From Chthonomonas sp. UBA2391 (lineage in GTDB: Bacteria; Armatimonadota; Fimbriimonadia; Fimbriimonadales; Fimbriimonadaceae), in contig DDSL01000084.1 in the NCBI GenBank assembly GCA_002343825.1, positions 8,778-29,923 on the forward strand: DNA of 21,146 bases. Direction: 5' to 3'. The notes beneath the pieces were generated by a model. That model made no database searches. It saw only the letters and a program-made list of their open reading frames with translations, and was not told the origin of the DNA. Positions 1 to 7,258 of this stretch are shown here, one piece after another; the first letter of the stretch is position 1, and every line of letters starts with the position of its first letter. Made by a program: the position numbers and the translations under genes.

Positions 1-159
1 CGAACGGAACGCCACGACGCCATCACGTGCAGCAGAAACGATCAGGTTGTTGAGTCCTGGAGAGGTGAACTCACCGACGATTCGGTACTCCCTGGCTGAC
101 GCCACACTGACGGTCAACAAAAAACCTAAAAAAGTGGCAGGTAAGCCTGGGCATTTCAT
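1..159 (-). CDS. Secreted protein of unknown function, N-terminal part only
   Basis: Reading leftward from an ATG at 159, the frame stays open for 53 codons to the window edge, so only the N-terminus is visible. The first 22 residues form a clear signal peptide: MKCPG, a hydrophobic core with TFLGFLL, then SVASA as a signal peptidase I site. The mature part begins REYRIVGEFTSPGLNNLIVSA and resembles the start of an exported beta-propeller or WD-like protein ('something happened, data at this point'), but too little is present to assign a family. There is no Shine-Dalgarno. A TACACT hexamer on the coding strand ends 7 nt before the ATG, which supports this start and suggests a leaderless mRNA. 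The signal peptide is what makes this frame credible; function unknown. Confidence 0.6.
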   Translation of the reverse strand, partial: MKCPGLPATFLGFLLTVSVASAREYRIVGEFTSPGLNNLIVSAARDGVVAFRS

Positions 160-166
160 GAAAGCT

Positions 167-172
167 AGTGTA
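167..172 (-). promoter_or_regulatory. -10-like hexamer TACACT, 7 nt before the start codon at 159
   Basis: On the minus strand the hexamer TACACT runs from 172 to 167 and is followed by 7 nt and the ATG at 159. No Shine-Dalgarno lies between. The spacing would put the transcription start at or next to the start codon. No convincing -35 box was seen. Confidence 0.4.
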
Positions 173-246
173 CGACACTTCGCCTGAGATGAGACACGCA
201 ATTGTGCGGGGAAACTTCGACTGACTCAACCCAAACCACTGCAATC

Positions 247-332
247 CGCTTCGCGGCTTACAGTGCCACAGTTGCACTGAGACGGAGCGCGGAGCTCCCG
301 CTCCGCTTGCGCCCCGGACGTCTCGTCCGGGG
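247..332. repeat. Dispersed palindromic repeat, left copy (two modules plus hairpin)
   Basis: Module 1 at 247-266 (CGCTTCGCGGCTTACAGTGC) is the exact reverse complement of 21058-21077 near the right edge. Module 2 at 284-318 matches 21102-21136 in the same orientation at 34 of 35 bases, the only difference being C299 versus A21117. Both modules fold: CAGTGC/GCACTG at 261-266 and 274-279, and a 7-bp stem GCGGAGC/GCTCCGC around 299. A perfect 9-bp stem follows at 312-320/324-332 (loop TCT), then TTGTTT. The stretch 160-465 otherwise holds nothing I can identify as a gene; the open frames across it are products of the repeat. This looks like an intergenic repeat family rather than a mobile element, as no transposase or target duplication is visible. 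Confidence 0.7.
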
Positions 333-465
333 TTGTTTGGAGTCCTTGCCCCGCTCTACCTGGCGCCCGAAAATCCGAAGATCTTCTCCCTCAGGGATGA
401 GGTTCGAGAGCCTTGCGAACGGAATGCGGGTTTTGCAGATCAGCCGAACCAGTGCTCTGCAGTTA

Positions 466-1821
466 TCACATTCGACGATAAGGAAAAGCCACCGTTACGT
501 CGGTCGTTTCTTTCTCATCTTGCCGATCCACCTTGGTCGCTCTCCCGCCATCGTCCTTCAGATCCTTTCCGGGACTGTAGAGCAGAATTCCTTTCTCATC
601 TTTTTGATAAAGGAAGGGAGATTCAGTGAAAGGGTCCACCATAAAGCCGATGTTCGGATTCAACTGCTCTGGCCAGTTTGATGGTGCACCATACTGCTGA
701 ACGCCCTTGAGTAAGTTCCAAGTGAGTCGAAGCCTCGCTTCGCGAGCAACCGTGGCGGCATAGAATTCAGCGTACATCGGTGATATGATGGCCGACATGA
801 GCCATGTAGCGTCCCAGTGGTTCGGCCGCGGATGGACATCTTCGGCATATTGAAGACGATCGTAGCGAGTAGCAAAGTTTGCCGATTCAGCAAGAGCGTC
901 AAGCATTCGAAAATTCCACTGAATCGCTCGGGCCGCAAAGCCGCTCTGCACTGTCTGCTCGTCAAATCGCCGTAGTGGATCGTAGACGCCCCATTCTTCT
1001 CCAAGGTCAAAGGTCTCTGACTTCCCTGGAGCTCGAAGATGGATACAAGTCGTATAGGCCATCGCAACTTCACCATAAATGAAACGAAGAATATCAAACT
1101 CCTTAACTTGATGAGACCTTATGACTTGTTTCAACTCAGCCAGAAGTGGTCTATTGTTTGGCTCAGTCGAAGCGATGCGTTCAATTGCTCGAGCGGAAAT
1201 GGCCTCGCACGAAATTCGGACTAAGCCCCCGATGAAGGAGGGGACGGAACCGACCATCACCGACAAGCGTAATGCAACCTTAACGTCCTCAAGACTCGCT
1301 TTGAAGCGTCCAGCCTCCGCACCAAGTACGGCCCGAACCGAAAGATACTGGGCGATGGACTTGATATGGGCCAGCTCGGGAAACAATAGTTCGTAAGGGC
1401 TCTTTGTCCCCCAGTCCCGTGGGAAACGCATTCCCTTCATCCGGCTGAGCGTTACAAACTCATCCAGGATGGGGTCAAGAATCTTGATCGTCTCGATGGC
1501 CGCCTTTCGATTCTCCTCCGTGGGGTCTCCCAAAAAGTCCCGTGCCTTTTTCCCTCGGTCTGCATTGCCTTTGCTCGCCGCCTGAAGGCGTGTGATCAGG
1601 GCCGGAAGCTTGAGGGCCGCGTTCTCTTCATCGGCGAGGTCCGCATGGAGCTTCGGATCCGTCAAGCTCAGAGGAATTCCGCGCCGCCGGGCTTCGGCCT
1701 CCGCCGCAGGCAGTTCATTCGCCGCTCTCCGGAAACTCGCAGCCGGGATGCTGAGGACCACGACTACTCCTACCGCGACAGTCGCAACCAACCCCGCGGC
1801 GATGATCCATCCCCTTTTCAT
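466..1821 (-). CDS. Membrane-anchored hypothetical protein with pseudopilin-like C-terminal motif
   Basis: A 451-residue protein. Residues 1-25 (MKRGW, then a long Ala/Val/Leu stretch) form one membrane anchor or uncleaved signal; the rest is hydrophilic and mostly helical, presumably outside the membrane. An earlier in-frame ATG at 1890 would add 23 residues before the membrane segment and is less likely. Near the C-terminus the text DPFTESPFLYQKDEKG followed by LLYSPGKDLKDDGG resembles the tail seen in type II secretion pseudopilin-like and planctomycete hypothetical proteins ('DPFSGKPLRY...GFLLYSVGPDGKDDGG'). No catalytic motif is visible. It is transcribed away from the two small genes that follow. 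A TAAAAT hexamer 7 nt before the ATG supports the chosen start. Real gene with high confidence; function unknown. Confidence 0.8.
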   Translation of the reverse strand: MKRGWIIAAGLVATVAVGVVVVLSIPAASFRRAANELPAAEAEARRRGIPLSLTDPKLHADLADEENAALKLPALITRLQAASKGNADRGKKARDFLGDPTEENRKAAIETIKILDPILDEFVTLSRMKGMRFPRDWGTKSPYELLFPELAHIKSIAQYLSVRAVLGAEAGRFKASLEDVKVALRLSVMVGSVPSFIGGLVRISCEAISARAIERIASTEPNNRPLLAELKQVIRSHQVKEFDILRFIYGEVAMAYTTCIHLRAPGKSETFDLGEEWGVYDPLRRFDEQTVQSGFAARAIQWNFRMLDALAESANFATRYDRLQYAEDVHPRPNHWDATWLMSAIISPMYAEFYAATVAREARLRLTWNLLKGVQQYGAPSNWPEQLNPNIGFMVDPFTESPFLYQKDEKGILLYSPGKDLKDDGGRATKVDRQDEKETTDVTVAFPYRRM

Positions 1822-1828
1822 TAAGGGT

Positions 1829-1834
1829 ATTTTA
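1829..1834 (-). promoter_or_regulatory. -10-like hexamer TAAAAT, 7 nt before the start codon at 1821
   Basis: The minus strand reads TAAAAT from 1834 to 1829, then ACCCTTA, then the ATG at 1821. No Shine-Dalgarno is present. The hexamer favours the ATG at 1821 over the one at 1890. Confidence 0.45.
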
Positions 1835-1919
1835 AGTGAATCGGGACTGAGAAAACAAGGCTTAACCGTGCCCGCCACAGCACTGGACACCGAGTATTTC
1901 GAGAGTTCAATGAGAACGT

Positions 1920-2171
1920 ATGAAGCCAGGTCAATTGCTCATTTGGGTCCTCGTCAATCTCTTTGTATTGATCTTTACGTCACCGGGTTATGTCGGCTGG
2001 GGTTTGAAAAGCCACTTCTGGATTGTGAACCTCTTCAAATTGGGCACCGAGAAGGTCGTGCCTGATCTCGCTAAAGTTCGCAACTTCTCCAGCAAAATGA
2101 GATGGGTTCTATTGGTACTGCACAATCTCGCCCTGTTGATTTTCTTTTTGGCGGGAAAGGTAAACCGCTAG
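1920..2171 (+). CDS. Small membrane protein with two predicted membrane segments
   Basis: An 83-residue protein starting MKPGQLLIW. Hydrophobic stretches at about residues 6-24 (LLIWVLVNLFVLIFTSPGY) and 62-80 (WVLLVLHNLALLIFFLAGK) look like two membrane segments joined by a polar, Lys-rich loop. The C-terminus KVNR is positively charged. It begins about 100 bp from the divergent gene at 1821 and ends 8 nt before the next start, so the two small plus-strand genes may be co-transcribed. No strong Shine-Dalgarno was found. I do not recognise the family. The hydrophobicity pattern is the main reason to accept it as a gene. Confidence 0.55.
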   Translation: MKPGQLLIWVLVNLFVLIFTSPGYVGWGLKSHFWIVNLFKLGTEKVVPDLAKVRNFSSKMRWVLLVLHNLALLIFFLAGKVNR

Positions 2172-2179
2172 ATCTTAAA

Positions 2180-2608
2180 ATGATTGAACCGAACGAACTC
2201 GAACAATTCCGCCAGACTCTGGTTCACGCTCTGGAGAACCTCAAATCTGGCAAGGAAGATCTTTGGCATGACGCTGAGCTGGGCAAGATCTACTTGCAGC
2301 CCCGCCGAGACGCTCTCTATATCGAAGCGGAGTTCAATGTCACCAGTGGGATCGTTGATTTTTGGCCGTTTCCCATCGACGAAGGGCTGGGCTTCGGCAT
2401 CGTGAGTGTATTGGTAGCCATGAACTTCGAGAAAGTGGAGGAGTTTTGCTTTTGGGGGCAGAATGCCGATTGCATGCAGGGCGGGTGCAGGGTTCTTGAA
2501 GATGGAAACTACCGGCTCGAATGGCTCGACGGCGCGGTTGGCCAATGGAACTACGTCGTTTGCGGAGACTTCACGGTTCGGCTGATCGCTTGGGAGTTCT
2601 CGCGGTAG
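2180..2608 (+). CDS. Hypothetical cytoplasmic protein, 142 residues
   Basis: The ATG at 2180 opens MIEPNELEQFRQTLVHALEN, an amphipathic helix, followed by alternating short strands rich in aromatic and acidic residues (EDLWHDAEL, IYLQPRRDALYIEAEF, GIVDFWPFPIDEGLGFG, then EFCFWGQNADC and GNYRLEWLDGAVGQWNYVV). There is no signal peptide or membrane segment. Composition suggests a small alpha/beta protein, perhaps an immunity-like or adaptor fold, but I cannot name a family. An in-frame ATG at 2102 would overlap the preceding gene extensively and gives an unlikely N-terminus. The start lies 8 nt after the preceding stop, suggesting co-transcription. It is followed by a structured element and thyX. 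Confidence 0.6.
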   Translation: MIEPNELEQFRQTLVHALENLKSGKEDLWHDAELGKIYLQPRRDALYIEAEFNVTSGIVDFWPFPIDEGLGFGIVSVLVAMNFEKVEEFCFWGQNADCMQGGCRVLEDGNYRLEWLDGAVGQWNYVVCGDFTVRLIAWEFSR

Positions 2609-2610
2609 GC

Positions 2611-2697
2611 TTCGCGCCGGGCGGGGGCGAGACCCAGAGCGACGCGCAGCGTCGGGGCCCCTGGGTCGGGAGTGGCCCCGGGCCCGGGCGGCGCGAA
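2611..2697. repeat. Nested GC-rich inverted-repeat element between genes
   Basis: Three inverted repeats are nested in 87 bp: outer arms TTCGCGCCG (2611-2619) and CGGCGCGAA (2689-2697), middle arms GACCCAG (2631-2637) and CTGGGTC (2661-2667), inner stem CGACGC-GCA-GCGTCG. A further GC palindrome (GGGCCCGGG type) lies at about 2677-2688. There is no T-run, so it is not a classic intrinsic terminator. It begins 2 bp after the upstream stop and ends about 20 bp before the putative thyX -10 box. It could be a stand-alone intergenic repeat or a mRNA-stabilising structure; no second copy is in the window. Confidence 0.5.
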
Positions 2698-2715
2698 ACC
2701 TCACCGCGGCCCGGA

Positions 2716-2721
2716 TACAAT
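2716..2721 (+). promoter_or_regulatory. -10-like hexamer TACAAT, 9 nt before the thyX start
   Basis: TACAAT is followed by GCAAGGGTT and the ATG at 2731. The AAGGG sits only 2 nt from the ATG, too close to be a normal Shine-Dalgarno. No -35 box is apparent in the GC-rich element upstream. Confidence 0.4.
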
Positions 2722-2730
2722 GCAAGGGTT

Positions 2731-3615
2731 ATGGCCCGAATCACCGTCCCAGAGGCCGAGGCGCTCCTCGATGTCGAAATCCCCTGCCTCGACAAGGGCT
2801 TCGTCCGCCTCGTGGACTATCTCGGCGGAGACCAGCGCATCGTCCAGGCCGCCCGCGTGAGCTATGGCGCGGGAACCAAAACCGTCCGCGAAGACAAGGG
2901 GCTGATCCATTACCTGCTGCGGAACGAGCACACCTCCCCGTTCGAGCAAGTGGTCCTGACGTTCCACGCCAAGATGCCGATCTTCGTGGCTCGCCAGTGG
3001 GTCCGCCACCGCACGGCCCGGCTCAACGAGATCAGCGGGCGCTATTCGATCATGCGCGACGAATTCTATGTTCCCGCGGCCGAAACCTTAAGAGTCCAGA
3101 GCGCCAACAACAAGCAAGCTCGCGGAGACGAATCGCTGGACCCCGAAGCGGCGGCCCAGATCCGGGCCGAAATGGCCGACGATCAGGCCACGATCTATGC
3201 CCACTACACCCAGATGCTGGACCAAGGTCTGGCCCGTGAGATCGCCCGCAACAACCTCCCGCTCTCGCTCTATACCGAGTGGTATTGGCAAATCGACCTG
3301 CACAATCTCTTCCGGTTTCTAGCCCTGCGGATGGATAGCCACGCGCAATACGAGATCCGAGTCTATGCCGAGGCATTGGCCCAGTGCGCGCGGGCCGTCT
3401 GCCCGCTGGCCTACGAGGCCTTCGAGGAGCATCTCCTCGGCTCGGTCCGGTTTAGCCGGGCCGAACTGATGGCTCTGCAAAAGATGCTGGACGGCGGATC
3501 CGAACACGGCCTCTCCGGGCGCGCCTTGGCGATCTTTCAAGAAAAGCTCGACAAGATGCGAGCGGCAGTCCCGGCCGATCAGGGCGAAGAGTTCGTCACC
3601 CCGAGCGCGGGATGA
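2731..3615 (+). CDS. thyX: Flavin-dependent thymidylate synthase ThyX
   Basis: Methylates dUMP to dTMP using methylenetetrahydrofolate as carbon donor and FAD/NADPH as reductant; cytoplasmic, tetrameric in known members. The signature RHR-x7-S is present as RHRTARLNEIS at residues 92-102, with the family's conserved serine at S102, followed by GRYS. The nucleotide-binding half is also intact: ARNNLPLSLYTEWYWQIDL at about 172-190 and LFRFLALRMDSHAQYEIR at about 193-211. The motif residue after TA is Arg where many members have Ser. At 294 residues it is somewhat longer than the commonest 210-250-residue forms, with additional C-terminal sequence ending EEFVTPSAG. The ATG at 2731 is chosen because homology begins there; upstream sequence is the hairpin element. 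The stop overlaps the ruvC start by 4 bp (ATGA), implying translational coupling. Confidence 0.95.
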   Translation: MARITVPEAEALLDVEIPCLDKGFVRLVDYLGGDQRIVQAARVSYGAGTKTVREDKGLIHYLLRNEHTSPFEQVVLTFHAKMPIFVARQWVRHRTARLNEISGRYSIMRDEFYVPAAETLRVQSANNKQARGDESLDPEAAAQIRAEMADDQATIYAHYTQMLDQGLAREIARNNLPLSLYTEWYWQIDLHNLFRFLALRMDSHAQYEIRVYAEALAQCARAVCPLAYEAFEEHLLGSVRFSRAELMALQKMLDGGSEHGLSGRALAIFQEKLDKMRAAVPADQGEEFVTPSAG

Positions 3616-4088
3616 TCATCCTCGGCATCGACCCCGGACTCGAGCGGATCGGCTACGGTTTGATCCGCCGCATCGGGTCACGGGTCGAGCCGATCGATTA
3701 CGGCCTCATCAAGACCCCCCCCATCGCCCTTCCCGACCGGCTTTTGCTGATCCGCGAACAGATGGAAGCCCTCCTCGGCCAGCATTCGCCCGAAGCCGTT
3801 GCCACCGAGCGCTTGCTCTTCACCGTGAACAAGACAACAGCCATGGATGTGGCCAAGGCGCTTGGTGTGGTCTTGGTTTGTGTGGGGGCACGCGGAATCC
3901 CTTGGTGTGAGTACTCGCCGCCCGAAGTTAAGCTCAGCGTGGTCGGAAACGGGTCGGCGACCAAGCAACAGGTCCAGTTCATGGTGACCAAGCTGCTGGG
4001 CCTGAGAGAAACCCCCAAACCCGACGACGTCGCCGACGCCCTCGCGATCGCCCTCACCCACGGCCTCCGCAGCCGTCTCCCGGTCTAG
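3612..4088 (+). CDS. ruvC: Crossover junction endodeoxyribonuclease RuvC
   Basis: The Holliday-junction resolvase, which nicks two opposing strands of a four-way junction held by RuvAB. At 158 residues it has the usual RuvC length. The RNase H-like catalytic acids are all visible: D7 in GIDPGLERIGYG, E66 in ATERLLF, and D139/D142 in KPDDVADALAIALTH. The substrate-binding region SPPEVKLSVVGNGSATKQQV lies at about 102-121, and NKTTAMDVAKALGV at 73-86. It starts inside the thyX stop codon and no separate ribosome site is seen, so expression probably depends on thyX translation. ruvA and ruvB are not in the window. A pairing with thyX is not a textbook operon. Confidence 0.96.
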   Translation: MIILGIDPGLERIGYGLIRRIGSRVEPIDYGLIKTPPIALPDRLLLIREQMEALLGQHSPEAVATERLLFTVNKTTAMDVAKALGVVLVCVGARGIPWCEYSPPEVKLSVVGNGSATKQQVQFMVTKLLGLRETPKPDDVADALAIALTHGLRSRLPV

Positions 4089-4098
4089 CTCGGCCCCT

Positions 4099-4161
4099 TC
4101 GCCCCGGCCCAAGGCCAGGCCCTGGCTTCGGCCGAATGGCCTCAGCCCTGCCCCGGGGCGA
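4099..4161. terminator. Hairpin region downstream of ruvC
   Basis: Outer arms TCGCCCCGG (4099-4107) and CCGGGGCGA (4153-4161) enclose smaller hairpins, including CCAGG-C-CCTGG and GGC-TTCG-GCC with a TTCG tetraloop. The position 10 bp after the ruvC stop suits a transcript end, but no T-run follows, so a terminator role is only inferred. Confidence 0.35.
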
Positions 4162-4197
4162 CGAGAAGCCAACTCCCCAAAAATCGCCACCGTGTGA

Positions 4198-4203
4198 TAA
4201 CTT
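4198..4203 (+). promoter_or_regulatory. -10-like hexamer TAACTT, 8 nt before the GTG at 4212
   Basis: TAACTT is followed by AGAGGCTA and GTG. The AGAGG is only 3 nt from the GTG, so it is a poor ribosome site; the hexamer spacing agrees with the other candidate leaderless starts in this window. Confidence 0.3.
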
Positions 4204-4211
4204 AGAGGCTA

Positions 4212-7073
4212 GTGCTTAGGGTCCAACTCGCCGGAACCTTCGAAGTTCGAACCGGAGAAACCCCCATCCGCCCGCTCCGCAGCCGGCGCGGGGAATGGCT
4301 GCTGGCACTCCTCTGTTGGTATCAGGGGCGCGAGGTCGACCGCGAATGGCTCGCCGCAAACCTCTGGCCCGAGAGTCCGGAGCCCCAGGCCCGCGCCAAC
4401 CTCCGCCGCACCCTCACCGACCTCCGCGACGCGCTAGGGGACCAAGATTGTCTTCACGCGGCCCAATCGCGCACCATCTCGATCGACCCGGCTCGGTGCG
4501 AATGCGACCTATGGGAGGCCCGGTTGGCGGTCCAGAACCGCCAGATCTCCGAGACCACGCTTCAGTCCGCCGCCTTCGATTGGCTGCCCGGGTGCTATCA
4601 GGAATGGGTTCTCCCCCTGCGGGCGGAGTGGCACCAGCTCCGCGACCAGATTCTCCAAATTTCTTTGGAAGAAGCCCAATCCAAGGCCGACCGAAACGGC
4701 GAGATCGGCATTCTCCGCATCGCGATCCAGGCCGAGCCCTACCGCGAGCACTACACCGCCGAGCTGATGCGGCGGTTGGCCGAGGCACAGGACTACGCGG
4801 CCGCCATCCAAGCCTATCGGCATCTCCGGTCCAAGCTGCGCCGGGACCTCTCGCTGGAACCAGGGCAAGCCGTCCAGACCCTTTACCGCGAGCTGTCGGC
4901 CCAAGCCAAGGCCCCACCCGAAGAACCCGAGGCCGCGACTCCCAGCCGTCGTCGGACGGCGACCCTGCCCGAACTCCTCGGCCGAACCTTCGGGCGAGAA
5001 TCGGCGAGGAATCAACTTCTCGAGTCTCTCCACCAGAACCGCCTCGTGACCCTGGTCGGTCCGGGCGGAATGGGCAAAACGCGTCTCGCCGTCGAGGTCG
5101 CCCGAACCTGGCAAGAAAAAACCGGGACCGACCGCGTTCGGTTTCTTGACCTCACCCCGCTCTCCAACCCTGAACTCGTGACCCCCGAGGTCTATCGCGC
5201 CCTAGATGTAGCCGATAAAGCGGTCGAAAAAGCCGCTGATGAACTCATCCAACGTTGGGGCACCGACCCTGTGCTCCTGGTTCTTGATAACTGCGAACAC
5301 TTGGTCGAGGCCAGCGCGGCCGCCGCCGACCATGTTCTGAGCATCCTGCCAGGACTCAGAATTCTCGCCACCACGCGCGAGCGGCTCCAACTCCCGACCG
5401 AGTGGCTGCAACCGCTGGAGAGCCTCACCGAAGACCCCGATGCCGAGGCCGCCGTCGAACTCTTTATCGACCGCGCCCAGCGTCTGCGGCACGGCTGGAT
5501 TCCGTCGGCGGATCAGCGCGAAGTCATCCGCCGAATCTGCCAACGCCTCGATGGTCTCCCGTTGGCGATCGAGATTGCGGCAGGGCAGCTAGAAGCGCTT
5601 TCCATCGACGAGCTCGCCACCGAGTTCGAGGCGAATCTGCAGACCTGGGTGGATCAACCCGGCGGTGCGCCGGGCAAGCATCGGTCGCTTCAGTTGATGC
5701 TGGAATGGAGCCTTCAGCATCTTGCCCCAGAAGAGCTTGCGGTCTTGCGGACGGCGGCGATTTTGGTTGGGCAATTTCGGTTGGAAGAGCTCAACAAGAT
5801 CGTTGGTCGGACCCATTCGGAGGCGGTTCCGGTGGCTCGTCTGGTGCGAGACTTGGTGACCAAGAACCTGATCGTCCGGGCCGAGGAGGACGGGCAGAGC
5901 GTTTTTCGGCTTCTCGAGACGACCCGTGCGGTGGTTCGGGCGCACCATTCGGGGCTGGAGGAGATCCAAGCGCTTCGGCAAGCTCATGCCGATTACTACC
6001 TTGAGCAAGCGAAGGAGCATCTGAAGGAGGCCGACACCCCGGCCATGCTTGCAGGCTACCTGCGGACAGATGACCTTTACGACAATATTCGGGAAGCCCT
6101 CGGGTTCATCCTTCACGACTGCCGGGACGCCACCCGCGCCTTGGCGACCCACCTCACGTTGTTCCAATATTGGAGCGCACGCACCCGGATCGACGAGGCC
6201 TGGTATTGGGCCCAGGCCATTCTGTCGGCGGCCGACCCAAGCAGTCCTCAGGCTGGACGCGTTCTGTTGGTCTTGGCCTTGCTTGCGATCTATCGCAACC
6301 AACGGGAACGCGCGGTGGAATTTGCAGAGCGGGGGGCAGCCGTGGCGCGGGAGATCGGGGACACCAAGCTGCAATTCCTTGCGGCATTACGCTTAGTGAC
6401 CACCTATCAGGAGATTGGGGATCTGGAAAAGGCGGCCGAGGTAGCGGGAGGGCTTGAGGTCGCGGTGGTCCATCAATCGCCGGGTGTGCAGACGGATACG
6501 TTCATGAAGCTGGGAATTCTGGAGCTTCATCGAGGTCGTCATGAGGCGGCCGTTGGATTCTTGCAGCGCTCTCGACACATTGCGAACCAGAATCAGTGGA
6601 CCCGGATAGCAGCCTGGTGCGATATCAACGAGGCCGACTGTTGGAAGGCCTATGGCAAGCCCCTGCGGGCCCTCCCCGGATACGTGGCCGGACTCCAGGT
6701 CATGGTCACTAGCCAAGACCGGATGGGGATCTTTGAGAGCGCCCGGTCTCTGGCCGAAATCGAAACCCAGCTCACGACCGAGCCCGAAGCGAAGGCCGAA
6801 TCCGTCCGGCGAGTGGCTTCGATCCAGTTCCACCGGGGCGACCTCCCTCTCTTCACCCAACTCGATCAGCAGCTCTTCGAAGACTGGAAAGCCGAGACCC
6901 AGAGACAAATCGGCGAAAAAGCGTTCGAGACCGCCTGGCAAAAGGGTCCGGACCACCCACTCATGGACACGATCTACCAAATCCAAACGTCCGCCGAACT
7001 CCGACTCGTCGGACTCGGAAAAATCCACGGTGGAGAACCGGCCCGAACAACGAAGGACGCATCCGCCCAATAA
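4212..7073 (+). CDS. SARP/AfsR-type transcriptional regulator (wHTH-BTAD-NB-ARC-TPR)
   Basis: A 953-residue STAND-type regulator. Residues 1-90 form an OmpR-like winged helix (MLRVQLAGTFEVRTG, then PIRPLRSRRGEWLLALL and ANLRRTLTDLRDALG). Residues about 95-235 are a bacterial transcriptional activator domain (LPGCYQEWVLPLRAEWHQL, RRDLSLEPGQAVQTLYREL). The NTPase follows: Walker A GPGGMGKT at 283-290, Walker B VLLVLDNCEH at 354-363, a sensor-like ILATTRERLQL, and GLPLAIEIA from 448. The rest, about 560-930, is helical TPR-like sequence that probably senses a ligand or partner. By analogy with AfsR-type proteins, ATP binding and oligomerisation would expose the DNA-binding end. GTG is the start since the wHTH begins immediately. 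Codon choice shifts between about 5690 and 6600. It lies upstream of the HAF/dockerin pair, which are possible but unproven targets. Confidence 0.9.
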   Translation: MLRVQLAGTFEVRTGETPIRPLRSRRGEWLLALLCWYQGREVDREWLAANLWPESPEPQARANLRRTLTDLRDALGDQDCLHAAQSRTISIDPARCECDLWEARLAVQNRQISETTLQSAAFDWLPGCYQEWVLPLRAEWHQLRDQILQISLEEAQSKADRNGEIGILRIAIQAEPYREHYTAELMRRLAEAQDYAAAIQAYRHLRSKLRRDLSLEPGQAVQTLYRELSAQAKAPPEEPEAATPSRRRTATLPELLGRTFGRESARNQLLESLHQNRLVTLVGPGGMGKTRLAVEVARTWQEKTGTDRVRFLDLTPLSNPELVTPEVYRALDVADKAVEKAADELIQRWGTDPVLLVLDNCEHLVEASAAAADHVLSILPGLRILATTRERLQLPTEWLQPLESLTEDPDAEAAVELFIDRAQRLRHGWIPSADQREVIRRICQRLDGLPLAIEIAAGQLEALSIDELATEFEANLQTWVDQPGGAPGKHRSLQLMLEWSLQHLAPEELAVLRTAAILVGQFRLEELNKIVGRTHSEAVPVARLVRDLVTKNLIVRAEEDGQSVFRLLETTRAVVRAHHSGLEEIQALRQAHADYYLEQAKEHLKEADTPAMLAGYLRTDDLYDNIREALGFILHDCRDATRALATHLTLFQYWSARTRIDEAWYWAQAILSAADPSSPQAGRVLLVLALLAIYRNQRERAVEFAERGAAVAREIGDTKLQFLAALRLVTTYQEIGDLEKAAEVAGGLEVAVVHQSPGVQTDTFMKLGILELHRGRHEAAVGFLQRSRHIANQNQWTRIAAWCDINEADCWKAYGKPLRALPGYVAGLQVMVTSQDRMGIFESARSLAEIETQLTTEPEAKAESVRRVASIQFHRGDLPLFTQLDQQLFEDWKAETQRQIGEKAFETAWQKGPDHPLMDTIYQIQTSAELRLVGLGKIHGGEPARTTKDASAQ

Positions 7074-7123
7074 CTCGTGATCAAGAACATCCCCTCCATC
7101 AAACAAGAACTCCATGGACTGGG

Positions 7124-7191
7124 CCGTGGACAGATCCGCAAAAAGCAAAGAAACCGTGCCCCGGCAGGAAAAAGGTCCTTTTCGTCCACGG
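7124..7191. other. Inverted repeats in the leader between the regulator and the first HAF gene
   Basis: CCGTGGAC (7124-7131) and GTCCACGG (7184-7191) are perfect 8-bp arms 52 bp apart. Between them lies AAAAGG-T-CCTTTT (7170-7182). These could terminate the regulator transcript or shape the leader of the gene at 7259. No other feature was seen in 7074-7258 apart from the AAGG ribosome site at 7250-7253. Confidence 0.3.
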
Positions 7192-7258
7192 TTGCGTCCT
7201 TGCCCCTGCCCTAAAGTTGCCTTCAGACCCGAGCCCCAGGCCGGGCAAAAAGGCAACC

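Noticed and set aside
202..681. Open frame containing RFAAYSA and LRLRPGRLVRGC
   Set aside because: The text is created by the dispersed repeat; the same peptide string appears in the minus frame at the right-hand copy, so it reflects repeat DNA rather than a protein.
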